Shown here: piece after piece, positions 12,840 through 25,200 of the stretch
Layout: each line of letters starts with the position of its first letter
Numbering within the stretch: the stretch's first letter is position 1
Assembly (NCBI GenBank): GCA_026413225.1
Contig: CM048553.1
Span: 139,880,690-139,944,689 of the forward strand
DNA: 64,000 nt
From: Otis tarda
Lineage: Eukaryota > Chordata > Aves > Otidiformes > Otididae
Direction of reading: 5' to 3'
Notes under the pieces: model-generated
Seen by the model: the letters and a program-made list of their open reading frames with translations, nothing else
What the model was told of the DNA's origin: nothing
The model's database searches: none
Position numbers and translations under genes: made by a program

Positions 12840-14070
12840 CAGTTGCCATACATAACCTTTGCTAGTAATATTTAATTAGTGCTTAATGTAGCTTTAATAA
12901 TATGGTTGGTTTATATATAATTTCCCTGTTAATGTGAAAGGAATGTAATTGATTGAGATAGTTTGTTGCCAATTCTTGCTACTAATGGCAAAAAAAGTCT
13001 TAATTTAAATGATTTCACGTTAGTTGATTCTGGGTTCCTCACATGGGGTTATTTTGTTGAAATCCACAGACTGGAAAGGAATCAATATGGGGCTTTTGAA
13101 ACGGGTGGAGGTTTGCAGTGTTCCCACTACGATTGATTATAGCTGCTTTTGTAGGGCTTTAAAAAGAACAATCTGTATTAAAAACATCGTTCTTTGGTAT
13201 GAGCTCGAACAGCTCCAAATAGGTTTCCATGGGGGCTGCCCTGCAATTTGACCACTTCAAGGGACTGCAGTAATCACCAGTGGGCCAGGGCGGCGGGGCA
13301 GAGGAAAGGCTATTAGGTGGGGAGTTATTGGCATGCATGCCAAGAGGTTACCCTGGCAGCTTTAATCATTCATCCACGTTCTCAAAAGGAGGGAGGAAAA
13401 TATAAGTGTTACTTCTTCTGATTGATTAGGAAAAAGGATCTGTAAAGCGTGAAAGGAGAGGGGAGGTGTGTGTGGAAGAGTCAGTGCACGTTAGATTTAA
13501 AAGCACTGACTGGGGCAGGTACATATAGTTATGACCTCTATACCAAAAGCTACCTGCATCTCCCGTTACTGTCAGGCTTGTGACTGGTGATTCAAAGACA
13601 GGCTAACCTCTTCATTCAGCATTTTCAAAGGAGCACATTTAGCTTTTTGGTCATGGCTGTGCTTTAAATTTAACCTGTCTGCACATGGGCTGATGTGTCC
13701 TTAAAAAACTGATTAGTGTTTTGAGCTGTGACAACGATTTGCATGGTGGTTTTGATCCTATTTTTGGTGAAACCAATGGGTGCTTTTTGGAAAACATGCA
13801 GAAAATTGCTATGCTAATTGAGATAAATCAATCCATGATGCACATTGCTGGCTGCTGGCTTCTGATGCTGTTTTGCCTGCAGATTGCCCTTTAATGTTTC
13901 AGTCTGGAGTGGCGCTTCGGAAGCGGATTCAGCTATAGCCCCTCTAAAATAGTTTCCCTGTTGTATCGTGCCTACGTTAAAGGCAGAGTTGAAGAATAAA
14001 CTCTTCTTTGCACTGATTGATGGCTTGGCATGAAAGCTGAAAGGACTTTGACTCTTAATTTTGGGATTCA
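12840..14070. promoter_or_regulatory. Candidate intronic regulatory region (unverified)
   Basis: This stretch of intron 1 is repeat-free and dense in homeodomain-like cores (TTTAATTAG, CTAATTGAG, TAATTGATTGA, TTTAATCATT), a GGAATG TEAD-type core and the 16-bp palindrome at 13328. AT-rich clusters of this kind occur in vertebrate developmental enhancers, but the cores are short and also arise by chance. The call rests on composition only; no alignment was possible. Confidence 0.2.
13328..13343. repeat. 16-bp perfect palindrome TTGGCATGCATGCCAA
   Basis: Exactly self-complementary. Its halves TTGGC and GCCAA are NFI half sites, but the spacer is 6 bp where the NFI consensus has 5, so NFI binding is only a possibility. 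It lies within a relatively complex stretch of intron 1. Confidence 0.7.
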
Positions 14071-17000
14071 CAGAGAAACTTTGGTATTAAACTTCTGCTT
14101 TTACATGAGAAAGGAGAATTGCTGTGTGCTGTACCCTGACTGTTAAGCAGTCTTGAGGTTTTCAAGGTAAAGGAGACAACTAAACTGCAGTGTTCAATTC
14201 TGGATTTCACATACAAGGAGAGAAGGACCTATTGGTGTGGAGTCAGGGAATGTGATGTAATGTCAAATCAGGGGGTTCACATAAACAGCACAGCACCACT
14301 GTTTGCTTGGGTTGGTGTATCGGATTTGCCTTGCCCCTCTATCGTTCCTAAGTAACCATTTCTGAGATGAAGTAAAGTTATGTGGTCGTTGGGTCACTGC
14401 TCTTCACTGGGGTATGGTGGTGGCAGAGATCCACAGAGGTAAAGGTTTGTTGTTCCAGAAAATTCTGTATAACAGAATGAAGATGTAGGCATCTTCTGCA
14501 GGGTAATGAAGAAGGCATCTTTTGTAGGGTCAGACCCAACTATGGTCTTGCTCAGCTAGCAGTCCTTTAATACTACTGTACGTGGGCTTGAGCCTAGTTG
14601 GATAGTCTAGGAGGGCTTTTGGGTAACTGATGAGGATCTTTTTTTTCGTTTATTTACTAAATATCTGTTGTAGCTGGAGAGCATGGAGCAAGTTGTTTGA
14701 TCTGTCCTTCATCACAAATTGTGCCGTTGGTACTTGTGCATAAGCACAGAAAGCTCTGCCTGATCTTCCTGCCGTGCTTGCTCACCTCCCTCCTGCATCT
14801 TCATACAGCAACCTCTGTACCACCCTGGCCAAGACAGTTTCTAGGCAAGGATTAGGTTAATAGACCGAACTTTGCTCTCTGTGTGCATCCAGTACATAAA
14901 TGATGCACAAGTGGAAATCGGACTCTGTGAAAAGAAGTGGAAAGATAGAAGCTTATTCTATTGGAATTTACCTCAAACAGACGAGAATTTTAGAGGACGT
15001 TTATCTTTCTCCTCCAGGCAGGACAAGCCTCAGCTCCAAAACTGTAAGCAGGCCAAAGACCCACTACACAGATCTGTGAGCCTTTGTAATGGGAAGAAAA
15101 ACATTTTCAAATAAGCTTGAACAAGTTCTTCTGTTATCGTTTTAAGCTCTGTTATCACATAATGTGCCATACGGCATGTAATTACACATTAGGGAATATT
15201 TCTAAAGGCACAGATGACTGTTAGAAAACAGGCACATGAGTTTCTATGACTTTGTGAAGAGTGTGAACTTAAATCTGTCAACTGCAGCACAGTAATTTCT
15301 TTGGTGCGTGGCCGAAAGTGAACAGTAGCTGACGTGGTGGTGGCTTGTTGGTGTCTGCTTACCCCAGAGGACACTTTACCGTGGAGTGTTTCCCTGTGAG
15401 CACCATGGATGCAGTGTATTTTCTTTAGTGCAAGCTATGTCATAGACTGCTGAAATGCCTGACACCAGCAAGAGTTGTTTTACTAATGCTATCCCTGTCA
15501 AATACGCCTCTGTTTTGGTAATTAGTCTGGCATAACAGACTATGCACATCTTAAAAGCCAGCATATTTTGACTCTTGGCTCTGACATGAGGCAATCTCTG
15601 TAAATCAGCTCTTTTGGTAGACTCCTCTATTGTTGAATGCTAGCAGTAGTAGAAGCAGTTTGCAACGCTTATGTTTATTTTGAGCTCTCTGCCTTTCCTC
15701 AGCAGCCACGAGCGGTCAAACCCTTTCTTTATCTGTCATGAGAGATTGGAGGCCTAAAGCTATAGTTTTGTGCAGCATCAGGAAGTTCTTCTACATGAGG
15801 TACAAGGAGCGTGAATAATCTTTCTGGCATGTGCTCCAACTGTGGTAGCAGCTCTGCACTGCACCAGACAGGGTCTCAGCCTGCCGCGCCGCTGCCAGCA
15901 CCACGGGCAAACACCCAACTTACAGTGCTAGTAGGGACACCTGTTCAAAGCCCATTTCCTCTTCCACCCTTGCTTGAAGAAGGGCAGCAAATGTCCTCTA
16001 AAGTATTTTTAAAAATACCTTTGGAAATGAGCCCTCCAGAATGAGTCACGGCAATCAAAACTTGTTATTTAATTGGCCAAAGCCAACGGTGGAGGAAGCA
16101 GGGGCTTTTGCAAATTTGGCCCAGGCAGTTTCCCTCGCAAGGCTGGTTTTCATATTGGGCACGCGGATGAGCGGGAGGACCAACATGGAAAGGCACAGCC
16201 ATGAGGAGTGCTTGGAGGGTTTTAAGCTGTTCCGAGGTAAAACTGGGAGATTTTAACTGTGTCAAAATGATTTGGGGGAAATGAGCAATGCAGATGTTGG
16301 CTTCTGTGTGAAACCCTTGTTCTCAAGCTTGCAAAACTCAATCTGGGTCTTGTTGTTATGGAAATAATATTTTTGTTGGGATCACGGTTACCCAGATCAT
16401 GGTGTAGGGCAGCTTTCCTATGGCCAGTGCCCACTCCACTAACAGCACCGTTGTGCAGGCAGTACGGTTTCTCCAAGGAACAACATGAGGAATCCTTAGA
16501 GTGTTGTGCTGAAATTACATCACTCATTACTAGCGTCTTATTTCTCAAAAAATCCCACAACCACCCACCTCTGTATCTTACAAGCCATGTTTAGCACTAA
16601 TTGTCTTATTCCAAATACTTTTCTTTCCTTTCAGTCATAGGTCCTACAGCTGGGCCCAGAAGAAAAGAGAAGGAAATAAGTAGTCCCCACTATTTTCTTT
16701 CAAGGTGGTGGCAGCCACTTTTAAGAACTTGCAGTCCAAACTCATGCCGGCAAACCCCACTTCATTGCACTGTGCCAACTGTGGTGGGGCCTTCGGCAGA
16801 AGTGGCAGTGGGGTACAGGCAGGCAGTGTAGGGATGCACAGGCTGAAGGAGGTCAATGAGCGCTGCCAGAGCCAGCAGATGCTCACCTCTGGGAGCCAGT
16901 AACACAACAGGAAATGGAAGGTGGATGCTCTTCTGGTTAGCATGTTTCTCTGGGAAAACCTAGGGCTTTGAGGTGTAAATCTGATTTTCAAGTTTACAAG

Positions 17001-18593
17001 TCTTTGTCTAAAATTATGACTGTCATTCCTGGACAAGGTTAACAAGGTTTTAAGGAGCTTTCCTGGTGGGATGAGGGAAGGCAAAGAAATGGCGAGCAAT
17101 GATAGCAGGAAGATTGCTGGCTTTTGAGTTGACAATGCGAGGTCTGTTAGTACTAACTCCTATTGGGTGGCCTTTTGTAGGAAGCCTAGGGAGAAATACA
17201 GCTTCTCCTTCACACAACTACCTTTTCTCTTGCCCTCAGAGAGAGTCTCTGCAGTGCCCCTCAAGCTTTAGATGAATGCATTCAGGCAGTTAGCTTTCCA
17301 AAAATGGAAATATATGTATATGACAAATACATAACTTCAGTGAGCTCAGATGCACCAGTTGGTCATGCTTTTATACAAGCTCTAATAGAACAGCACTATC
17401 AGTTAATAGAAGTGGAAAATCTGTTTTCTTTCTCCTTCTTATGTATAAGATCTCCACCTAATCAACAGCTGTAATGCTTGCAAATTTTCAGAGCTTTCTG
17501 GCTTAGATACTTGGGATATAACATCACTTTTAAAATATTGGTCTCTGGTTCTGTGCATACTAAATGAGTTACATCTAGAAGACTTCCATCTGGGGAAAAA
17601 GGGAGGCAATGTGCCATTAATAACCCAGCTGCAAACCTCAAATTCTCTGTCCCATACATATACTCAAAAAGGCAGAGGACAGAAATTTGAGTGCATCTGT
17701 AAGTAATAAAATGTTTCCTTCCATATGTCAGTTACTCTTCGCTCTTCTGTTTGAGTTTCAAACAGCCACAACAGCCATAGTAGACATTACTTCTTCACTG
17801 CTCCTCACACCAGCTTTCTTAGCTTCATCCACGTGGCATAAAAGTCTTTACTCCTAAATCATCCCCATGTAATGGGAGGACTGACTTTAACAGCAGCACT
17901 GGGAAAGGGAGAGGCTATTGCAGGGCACTTGGGACTGGTTTTTAAAATGAAGTACACCATCCTCTCCCAAGCCTCCTATTGTCTGAAGATTGTTTTCAAG
18001 TTTTTGCCATTGTAATTTTAATGAATTATTTATGCCTTTCATGAAATTATGAGTTAGAAAAAGGTTTTTTTGCTTTGTTTCCTCTCTCATTTAGTGTCAG
18101 AATGAGAGCTTTTTAAACTAAATATACCTTGGATTATCTAAATTTATTAAATTACAAATCATTAAAAATGTAAACTTTAGTAAAATAAAGACTTTGACAT
18201 TTCAAATTCAACATATAACTACTATGAGAATATCTTTTATCTAGTACTTTATGGGTGCTAATCTGCACGACATCCGTGAGATTTAAATTTATGACAGTGT
18301 AGTCAATAACTAGGCAGGAATCGGTGATTATTGGCATGTAGCATGTAAAGTATTTGGGTCACAGGATTTCACAGCATTATATTCTTGGAATAAAAATGTA
18401 AGTGGGCTAACAATGACGGACAAGAATGCAATCTCTGTCAAGAGGTAATGAGCAGTTTTTGTGGCTTCAGGGCCAGATTAAAGGACTGGTAACAGAGACA
18501 TCCTTGCCTGATGTTCCTGCTGTTTTAATAGATCTGAAAATAAGGCTGTTACATAGAAGTTACATGAGGGCCCTCGTTTCAATTGTTAGCTGT

Positions 18594-18657
18594 AGAATCA
18601 GGTAATCATTTAGATTGTAAAAGACCTTTAAGATCATAAAGTCCAACCATTAACCTA
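18594..18657 (-). mobile_element. Short CR1 3'-end fragment, antisense
   Basis: On the + strand it reads AGAATCA, then TTTAGATTGTAAAAGACC, then GTCCAACCATTAACC. This is the reverse complement of the 3'UTR of older CR1 subfamilies. It is strongly degraded, with no coding part left. Confidence 0.75.
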
Positions 18658-21600
18658 GGAAATAGTCCCTTAAATAGCTGGTCTTCATAATAACTAAAAA
18701 TAGATTTATGGAGTTAGACTTTGCAAACTCTTTTATTTTTCCTTGTGAGCATATTCAAGTGCCAGTACAGACCTTTCTCTGACCAAGCCTACTGACAACA
18801 GACTTGTTTTTCCAACTTATCTTTTGTGAACACCCTGGAAGTAGTCCACAGGCCCCCATGGATTCCCAACTGACAAGCAAGAAAACATTTCTAGAGCAAA
18901 TATTAAATCAAATTTATTTTTACATAGTATAAAATTGCAAAGCATAGCTTCGGTGCTTGATACTCACTTAAATAGTATGAAGTATTATTTTCTTTTTATT
19001 AACTGTCTCTCATTTTTCTAAGCTTAATCTTCACAGAATTATTTTTAACGTCTGTGCATGTTTTGTTAACTGTTGGGCTTTTCCTTTTATTCTTAGCCTT
19101 AAGGCAGTTTTCATTCCAAGTGGACTAAGACACCTACGTGCTTCTGAGCAACTGGGAAAAGAGGTGCCCCTACCCCAAGTCTACTAGCCAGCTTGCAAAG
19201 AGAGTCTGTTTGGGAACATTGCAAGGCATTTGTCTGTGCAAATGCCTGGGATTTTTAAGACAGATTATGCTTCTTTGTGCATTTGGTTTGAGAGGGTGCT
19301 TGTGTCCTGCTCAAGTTCCACTAAAATTGTTTGTACTGGAAGTGAGCTGAAGCAAGAGGCTCTGGCCAGAGGAGCTGCAGAGCATCTTCCTCAGTTGGAG
19401 CCTGATGTCTGATCTGAATGCATTTGGGGTTCACTGTGCCATGTATTTCTCCCTATAGTAAATATTGTACTGGATCTATAGGACTGGGGGAATAGTTTTC
19501 TTATTCTTATGGAGTTGTTCCATCCACAATACTAGGTATTAAAGAAAGTTTCACATTATATCCTTTACATCCCCAGAATAAAATACAATGCTGAAATTGC
19601 TGCTGAAAACTACCCAGATTTTCTTCCATTTTTGTTCCTCAATATTCAGCTGATTTAAATCTTGAGAACATCTCAGCATAGCTAGAAATGAAAGCTTTTG
19701 GCAGCTGAAAAGCCATAATTCATCGAAAGAAAGGAAGTAAAGATGATGGTGGGGAGCCTGGCTGACCAGGCACTTGCAGGGCTGGCTGCTCAGCTGTCTT
19801 ACAAAAACAGAGTCTTTAGAAGAACTGTCAGGGATCATTTCTGTCTTCTCTGACTCTTATGAGGCTGGAAACAGGAAAAAAAAAACAAAACAGGATTGTT
19901 TGTTTTGGAGGGGGGCATTGTTTGGGGCTTTGTTTTTTGAATTCTACTAAGTTTGTTTCTGGTATAGACAGAAGTGGGAAAGGGCCTAGGGAATAAATTG
20001 ATTGGTAAGTTCGTATTTTTATTCAATGCTAAAAATTCTGGGCACAGATGTGTGATGCTTCTATTCTCATGCCGACTCAGGCTGTTCCTTAGCTGTTGCC
20101 AAATGCTTTGTTAGGAAATTTCTCCAGGTAGGTCTTCAATTTTTTTTCCCAGCATGACGTTGGGTAATATTTACTATCTCCAATAATTTTTTAATATTGT
20201 ATGCCTTTTCTATATTCATGGCCAGCCACCTGCATTTACTTTTAAATATGTTTTGTTTTTTCCTGCTTGATACTGAGGAGTGGGCTGTTTTCTACCACGA
20301 TTGTGGCTGAAAGTAGAATAGGGTGAAGTGGCTTGGTCCATTGTGGCAGCCCAATCAACAGGATATTTGTCCTGTGACAGGGAGTTGTTTTCCTATACGG
20401 AAACAGTCTCAGCTGTGTTTTAATTACAATACCACCTGTACACCTACCACGCTGCTTCAGGCCTTTCTTTGGAGACATCTTTTAAAGGAATTAAGTCATT
20501 TGATGGTGACCAGACATCATCTTGGATTTCTGCTTTGGATTGCAGCCAGTTCCAGACAGACCATGTGAACTAGCAGCAGCAGATGAGAGCAGGCCTTTTC
20601 TAAACATACCATAAAAACAGGACTTTTTTTTTTCCCCACAGGTAAAAACTACTGTAGCAAGAGTAGACTTTGACCAAGTATCATATTGGTTTTCTTTTCT
20701 TTTCAGAAGAAAAACAGGGTAACACTGTTTTAGTTCAGAGCTGTTTGGAGAAGAGTCAGGTATCTGCAGTGCAAAGGTCTTTCGCTCTGAAATACTCTAG
20801 TAATCAGGATGGCCTTTCTGCTTTCCATGAATTTTTTTTTTTTTTTTTCATTTTAGATCAAACTGAAGAGCAGTTTTCTGCCATGAAGCAGCTTAGAATG
20901 TTGGAACAGGAATCCATTGTCAAAAGCTTCTTAAAAAAAGAAGTCACAAATGTCTTCAACAATATTTTTTAGACCTCTGGGAAAAAATTTACCTCAGAAA
21001 GTCAGGTGTGAGTCTTTGCGTACAGGAGTTACCCCTTTCACAGTTTGATCCACCTTGAGGAAAGCTACAGTAAATGTTGGGTGGAACAAAATCAGTAATC
21101 AGTGCTGTGCGGTAAAAAGCAAGGTGGAAACCTGTGGGACTTAGAGCAGCAGGTTTGGGCAATTATACGAGATAAAGAAAAGACTCAATTTGATATGGTA
21201 TTGCTTTTTGACTTAAAACTACATTTGCAACTGTTCTACTTTTTTCAACAAGTTGGAACAAATAGGCATTCACAGAAGTGCTGGTAAAAGTAATAGTAGT
21301 AATAGCAGCAGGTACCTTCTCAGTCATCAGAGATACATGGCTCCGGTAAGGAAGTTTATGCTCAGTTGAGAAACTGCAAGCTGCTGTGGAGGAAGACAAT
21401 TTCTAGTCTGAACTGTCAATCTAAAAGGATGTCTGATACCTTGTTCTATTATCAGCGCATTTTAGCAGAATCTCTCTTTAGTGCAGAAATACTTGCAGAC
21501 TTAAAAATGTGAAAGTCACAAGAAGCCAACTTCTTAGCCTGTTGAAGCTACAGCTAAATTTTGGGAGACATGTTCATTTAGGAATTGGAGCATCTTGTCT

Positions 21601-22187
21601 GACCAGAATTTTGGAGATACACTGGCTGATCCAGCTGGAAATGTCATAATCCTTAATCAACAGCACTGTCTTGGAAATGTTTTTATTCTTTAGGCCCAGT
21701 TGTTTGTTCTGTCTTGTAAAGAGTTTTGTGAGGTTTGGCTCGAGGTACATCTGAGATGGTTTTTGATATGTGCGCTTGTTGCTTCCCATTTGAGATCAAA
21801 TGACAGCCTATAGATTTCTATATTTGAGATCTTGACGGAGGGCTTCAGTCATGAGATTTGCTTCTTTCTTGTTACAGAAGCTCTGCAGAGTGTATTGCAA
21901 ATCCTATTTATCCATTCATGGATTTAACGAGATGAAGTGTGATTTGAAGGGGGCTTACTTCCTAAAGATTGGGTGCTTTCTTAGTTTTCGTTGTGCAGCC
22001 TTGGAATTTTTTTTGTGTTATAATTTTGCAAATTTCATTAACATCTTAGACAAGTGCGTTGCATAAACTAGAAGTATAAACTGTTCAGTGTGCCATCATC
22101 AATTTCAGAAATAGGAGCAAAGATGGAGAGACTGCTATGCTGGAGAACTGTTATCTTTTTAACCATTCCCTCTTATCTGTTTTCCAG

Positions 22188-22299
22188 AGAACAGATTTGA
22201 CCTCTGATAAAGATTTATACCTTGACAACAGCTCTGTTGAAGAAGCATCAGGCGTCTATCCAATTGATGATGATGATTATTCTTCTGGGTCAGGTTCAG
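22188..22299 (+). CDS. SDC2: SDC2 coding exon 2 (N-terminal ectodomain, GAG attachment)
   Basis: 112-nt exon bounded by a TTTTCCAG acceptor and a GTGAGA donor. If the frame begins with AGA at 22188 the upstream intron is phase 0; the exon ends one base into a Gly codon (phase 1), which matches exon 3. It encodes the mature N-terminus with RTDLTSDKD, the NSS sequon, EEASGVY and DDDDY followed by SSGSGS. These are the heparan-sulfate attachment sites, with serines followed by glycine in an acidic context. Three Ser-Gly dipeptides occur in the cluster where I recall two in human SDC2. Only the exact acceptor base is slightly uncertain. Confidence 0.95.
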
Positions 22300-25200
22300 G
22301 TGAGACAACGTGTCACAATTTGATTTTTTTAAAGTGTAAGAAGTAATGCAATTATTTGAGGAGAAGCTGTGCAGTTTTCCTTTATAAGCTGAAGATGATA
22401 ATTTTGTTGAGTGCCATGAGTGCTTGGCTCTCTATTTACAGAGCACTGAGCATCCCTGCGGGCTGGGTTTTAAATATTAACTTTCTGTTCTTTTCTCTTA
22501 CTCCTTAGTTGCATCATTTCACTGTGGTATTTTTTCTCTTCTGTCCCTCTGGTTTCTGTGTAGATCTCTCTGGAGTTTAAATAAGGATTAGAGAAGGCTT
22601 AGTTCTCCCATAGCATAATGCTAATTTAGTAGTCTCTATGAAAACATAGCCACAGCAAACTTGTTTTCTCTTATATGCATTCAAGTTGACATAAACGTGG
22701 TGTCCACTTCTTTGTTGTTGCTATTCTTTTAAATTTGGAAGTCTAGATACTGCCAAAAACATGACAGTTTTCTCTGAGGTAATTACATCCATATAGTGAA
22801 TAAAGAAATTAATAAACATAACATACTGTGTTCTCAGACTTAAACACTCATTAGAGGCGTGTAGCTATCTCATCATTTTTCAAAAAACTGTCAGTGAAAC
22901 CTCATTAATCATTTCTCTTAGAAAGCCTCTTTGTGGCATTTCTGCTAGACTAGCTGGGAGGCTTCAGCCATTAAAAGTTAAGTGCAGGATTTTATGGTAG
23001 TTCTGAAAGAGAAATTTTCTCATTGTTGTAAGCATCGGCTAAGCTGTTGTGGAAATCTCGTTTAAAACGTGTTACTTGTTTGTTATTGCACTTTTTGTAG
23101 TCTGTCTTTTAATGTTTATATATACTTGTGAATTTTTAAGGGTGAGCCCTTCTTGTAGCACCTTGTCTTTGTTACCTTGTAAGCCACAGCTGAGATTTTT
23201 TCAGATGGATTTTTGGTTTTCCTTGCTTTTGGAGGTTCAAAGATGTGTTAAAATGAAGTCTGCAGAGGTCTGATTGTACTGCTAGGCAAATCCAGGCTCA
23301 TCAGTCATTGGCACCTGGGTAATACTCTGCATTTTGGGAGTCCTCCATAGGGGAAGTTTAACTTTCCAATGTGATCAGAGGCTTAATTGGACATCTTTGC
23401 TGTAGATTTCTTTGAGGGGAAATTTAACATTTAATTTTGGAAAAAAAAAAAAGTCATCAATGATTACATCCAGTTTCCAGAACTGTCTAAGAAAAAGTCT
23501 GATCTCTGAGAAAATTGGCCTTTCAGTCAGTATCCCATTCCTTTGTGAATTCAGATGCTGGTGACTTTGTAAGCTTCAGGAAAGGAGATAGGATGACAAT
23601 AAATAGCAGTATGGAGAATGGTCTGTTTTGGTTTTATTTTATCTCGCTATGGAGTCTGGCTGTTTGTAATATGGATGATTCAAAATCCAACCCTGCTTTT
23701 GAAGTAGAAAAGACTATACAAGAACTGGCTTCAGATTTTATTAACCCATCTCAGTGATAAAGGTGGAGCCAGAAGGACAGAAAGTACCTCTAGACTTCAC
23801 CAACAGTAATACCTTGGCTTTCCCTTTTCCTGTGCTCAGCCTTGAGCCATGGGTAGAAGATGGAGTACATAACACGCACTCATGGTACCTCTGGCAATCT
23901 CTTTCTTTTCTACAAGAAAGCAGGAATAATCTCATTGTAGGCTGAGACTAGCTGGATGCCCCTCCAGAGAGCTCTGACTGTACCAAAATCTAATTCTTTT
24001 GGACAAAGGGAGAAGTCTAAGTTCAAGTAACCTTTTAAGCAATCTGTGAGGCCAATTTTATTCGCTTAAGAAAAAAAAAACTGAAGAGGGAAGCAAATTA
24101 GCATCTTCTCCACTCTGCTCATCCTATACTTACTGCTATCTCCATTTTATGAAGTAGAAAGTGTCCTGCAGATCCAGTGCAGGATGTGTCCAATGATCGA
24201 TTTCCATCACATTGTGTTGAATATGTCTCTCTTTACTTGATACTCAGTGACGTAGTGTTCCTAGCAGGAAGAGCCTTCCCACTCAGGAGTGGTTTTCTTG
24301 CTATGCAATTCCACTCCAAGCAAACAGATCCAAGATGACAACATGCTGACTCCTTTCCTTGGAATGAAAATTGTTGGCTGCCACCAGGCCTATGGAGATT
24401 AACAGGAATTGTCAGCACCACCATTAATGCCCTTGCAGGTCTGCAAGCAGCATTAACATGGACAAATGTCACTGTAAGCATGACACATTTCTAGCTAGAA
24501 ATTGGCTGAGGGCTTTTTCTAAGAGGAAAAAAAAGGTGATGGTGTTCTGTTTTGTGTTTTTTCTCTTTTCCTTTCATAGCCTCCTTAGTTTTTATGTACA
24601 TTCAGCTACTGTTTGTCTGCCCAAGTGTTCCGTCTGAATCCTTTGGACAACAGTTTCTGAAGGGGCCATGCCTGCTTCCTGATTGTCCTGTATCAATGTC
24701 AGAAAGTCCATAGTGAATTCATTAGTCCTTTTCTTCCTCCTTGCAGTCTCCATCTCCACAGAGATGCCTCAGCCTGTTATCACTCTTTTTAGTGTAGGTG
24801 TTTGTGTATTAAACAACAATAAAAGAGTGAAAACTTTTCCTACCTATATACAACTTGAAACGCTTTTATAATTACTGTTGCTTTTTCCTCTGGCATGAAA
24901 GATCTTAACTAAGCCCTGGTCTTGCAGATACCTGGAAGCAGCTGCTAAGCAGTGTGACTATCCTTATGTTAAGGAAAGCCACCATCTCTGTTAGCTTTAT
25001 CTGTATGTTCTTTGGAAAACTGTCAGATTCTTGTGTCTTCTCTTAAGTTACTCATGGTAGACAAGTCTATGCAATATATATCAGAATCTGATGCAGAATT
25101 TCCTTCCCTGTCTTCTCTTGCCCTGACCTAATATTTCTCAGTCAGTAGCAGCCTGAGTTGAGAAGGTTAGCTTAGGGTGAGCTAGATCTAGACTGACGTT

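Larger units (their letters stand above)
1..22187 (+). other. SDC2: SDC2 intron 1, 3' part
   Basis: No recognisable exon, RNA gene or CpG island occurs in this 22 kb. The first recognisable coding sequence is SDC2 exon 2, so the stretch is inferred to be the downstream part of the long first intron. It is AT-rich and holds three CR1 fragments (744-1490, 1786-1819, 18594-18657), a 51-bp duplication near 6.2 kb, a TA/GT microsatellite at 9.63 kb and scattered homopolymers. Short open frames in it have no family resemblance and are treated as chance. Some unique stretches (about 12.84-14.07 kb and 16.04-16.26 kb) look like possible regulatory DNA but cannot be judged without alignment. Confidence 0.8.

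Noticed and set aside
22137-22346. Taking the open frame around exon 2 as a 69-residue protein
   Set aside because: The SDC2 similarity begins exactly after the TTTTCCAG acceptor and ends at the GTGAGA donor; the rest is intron.
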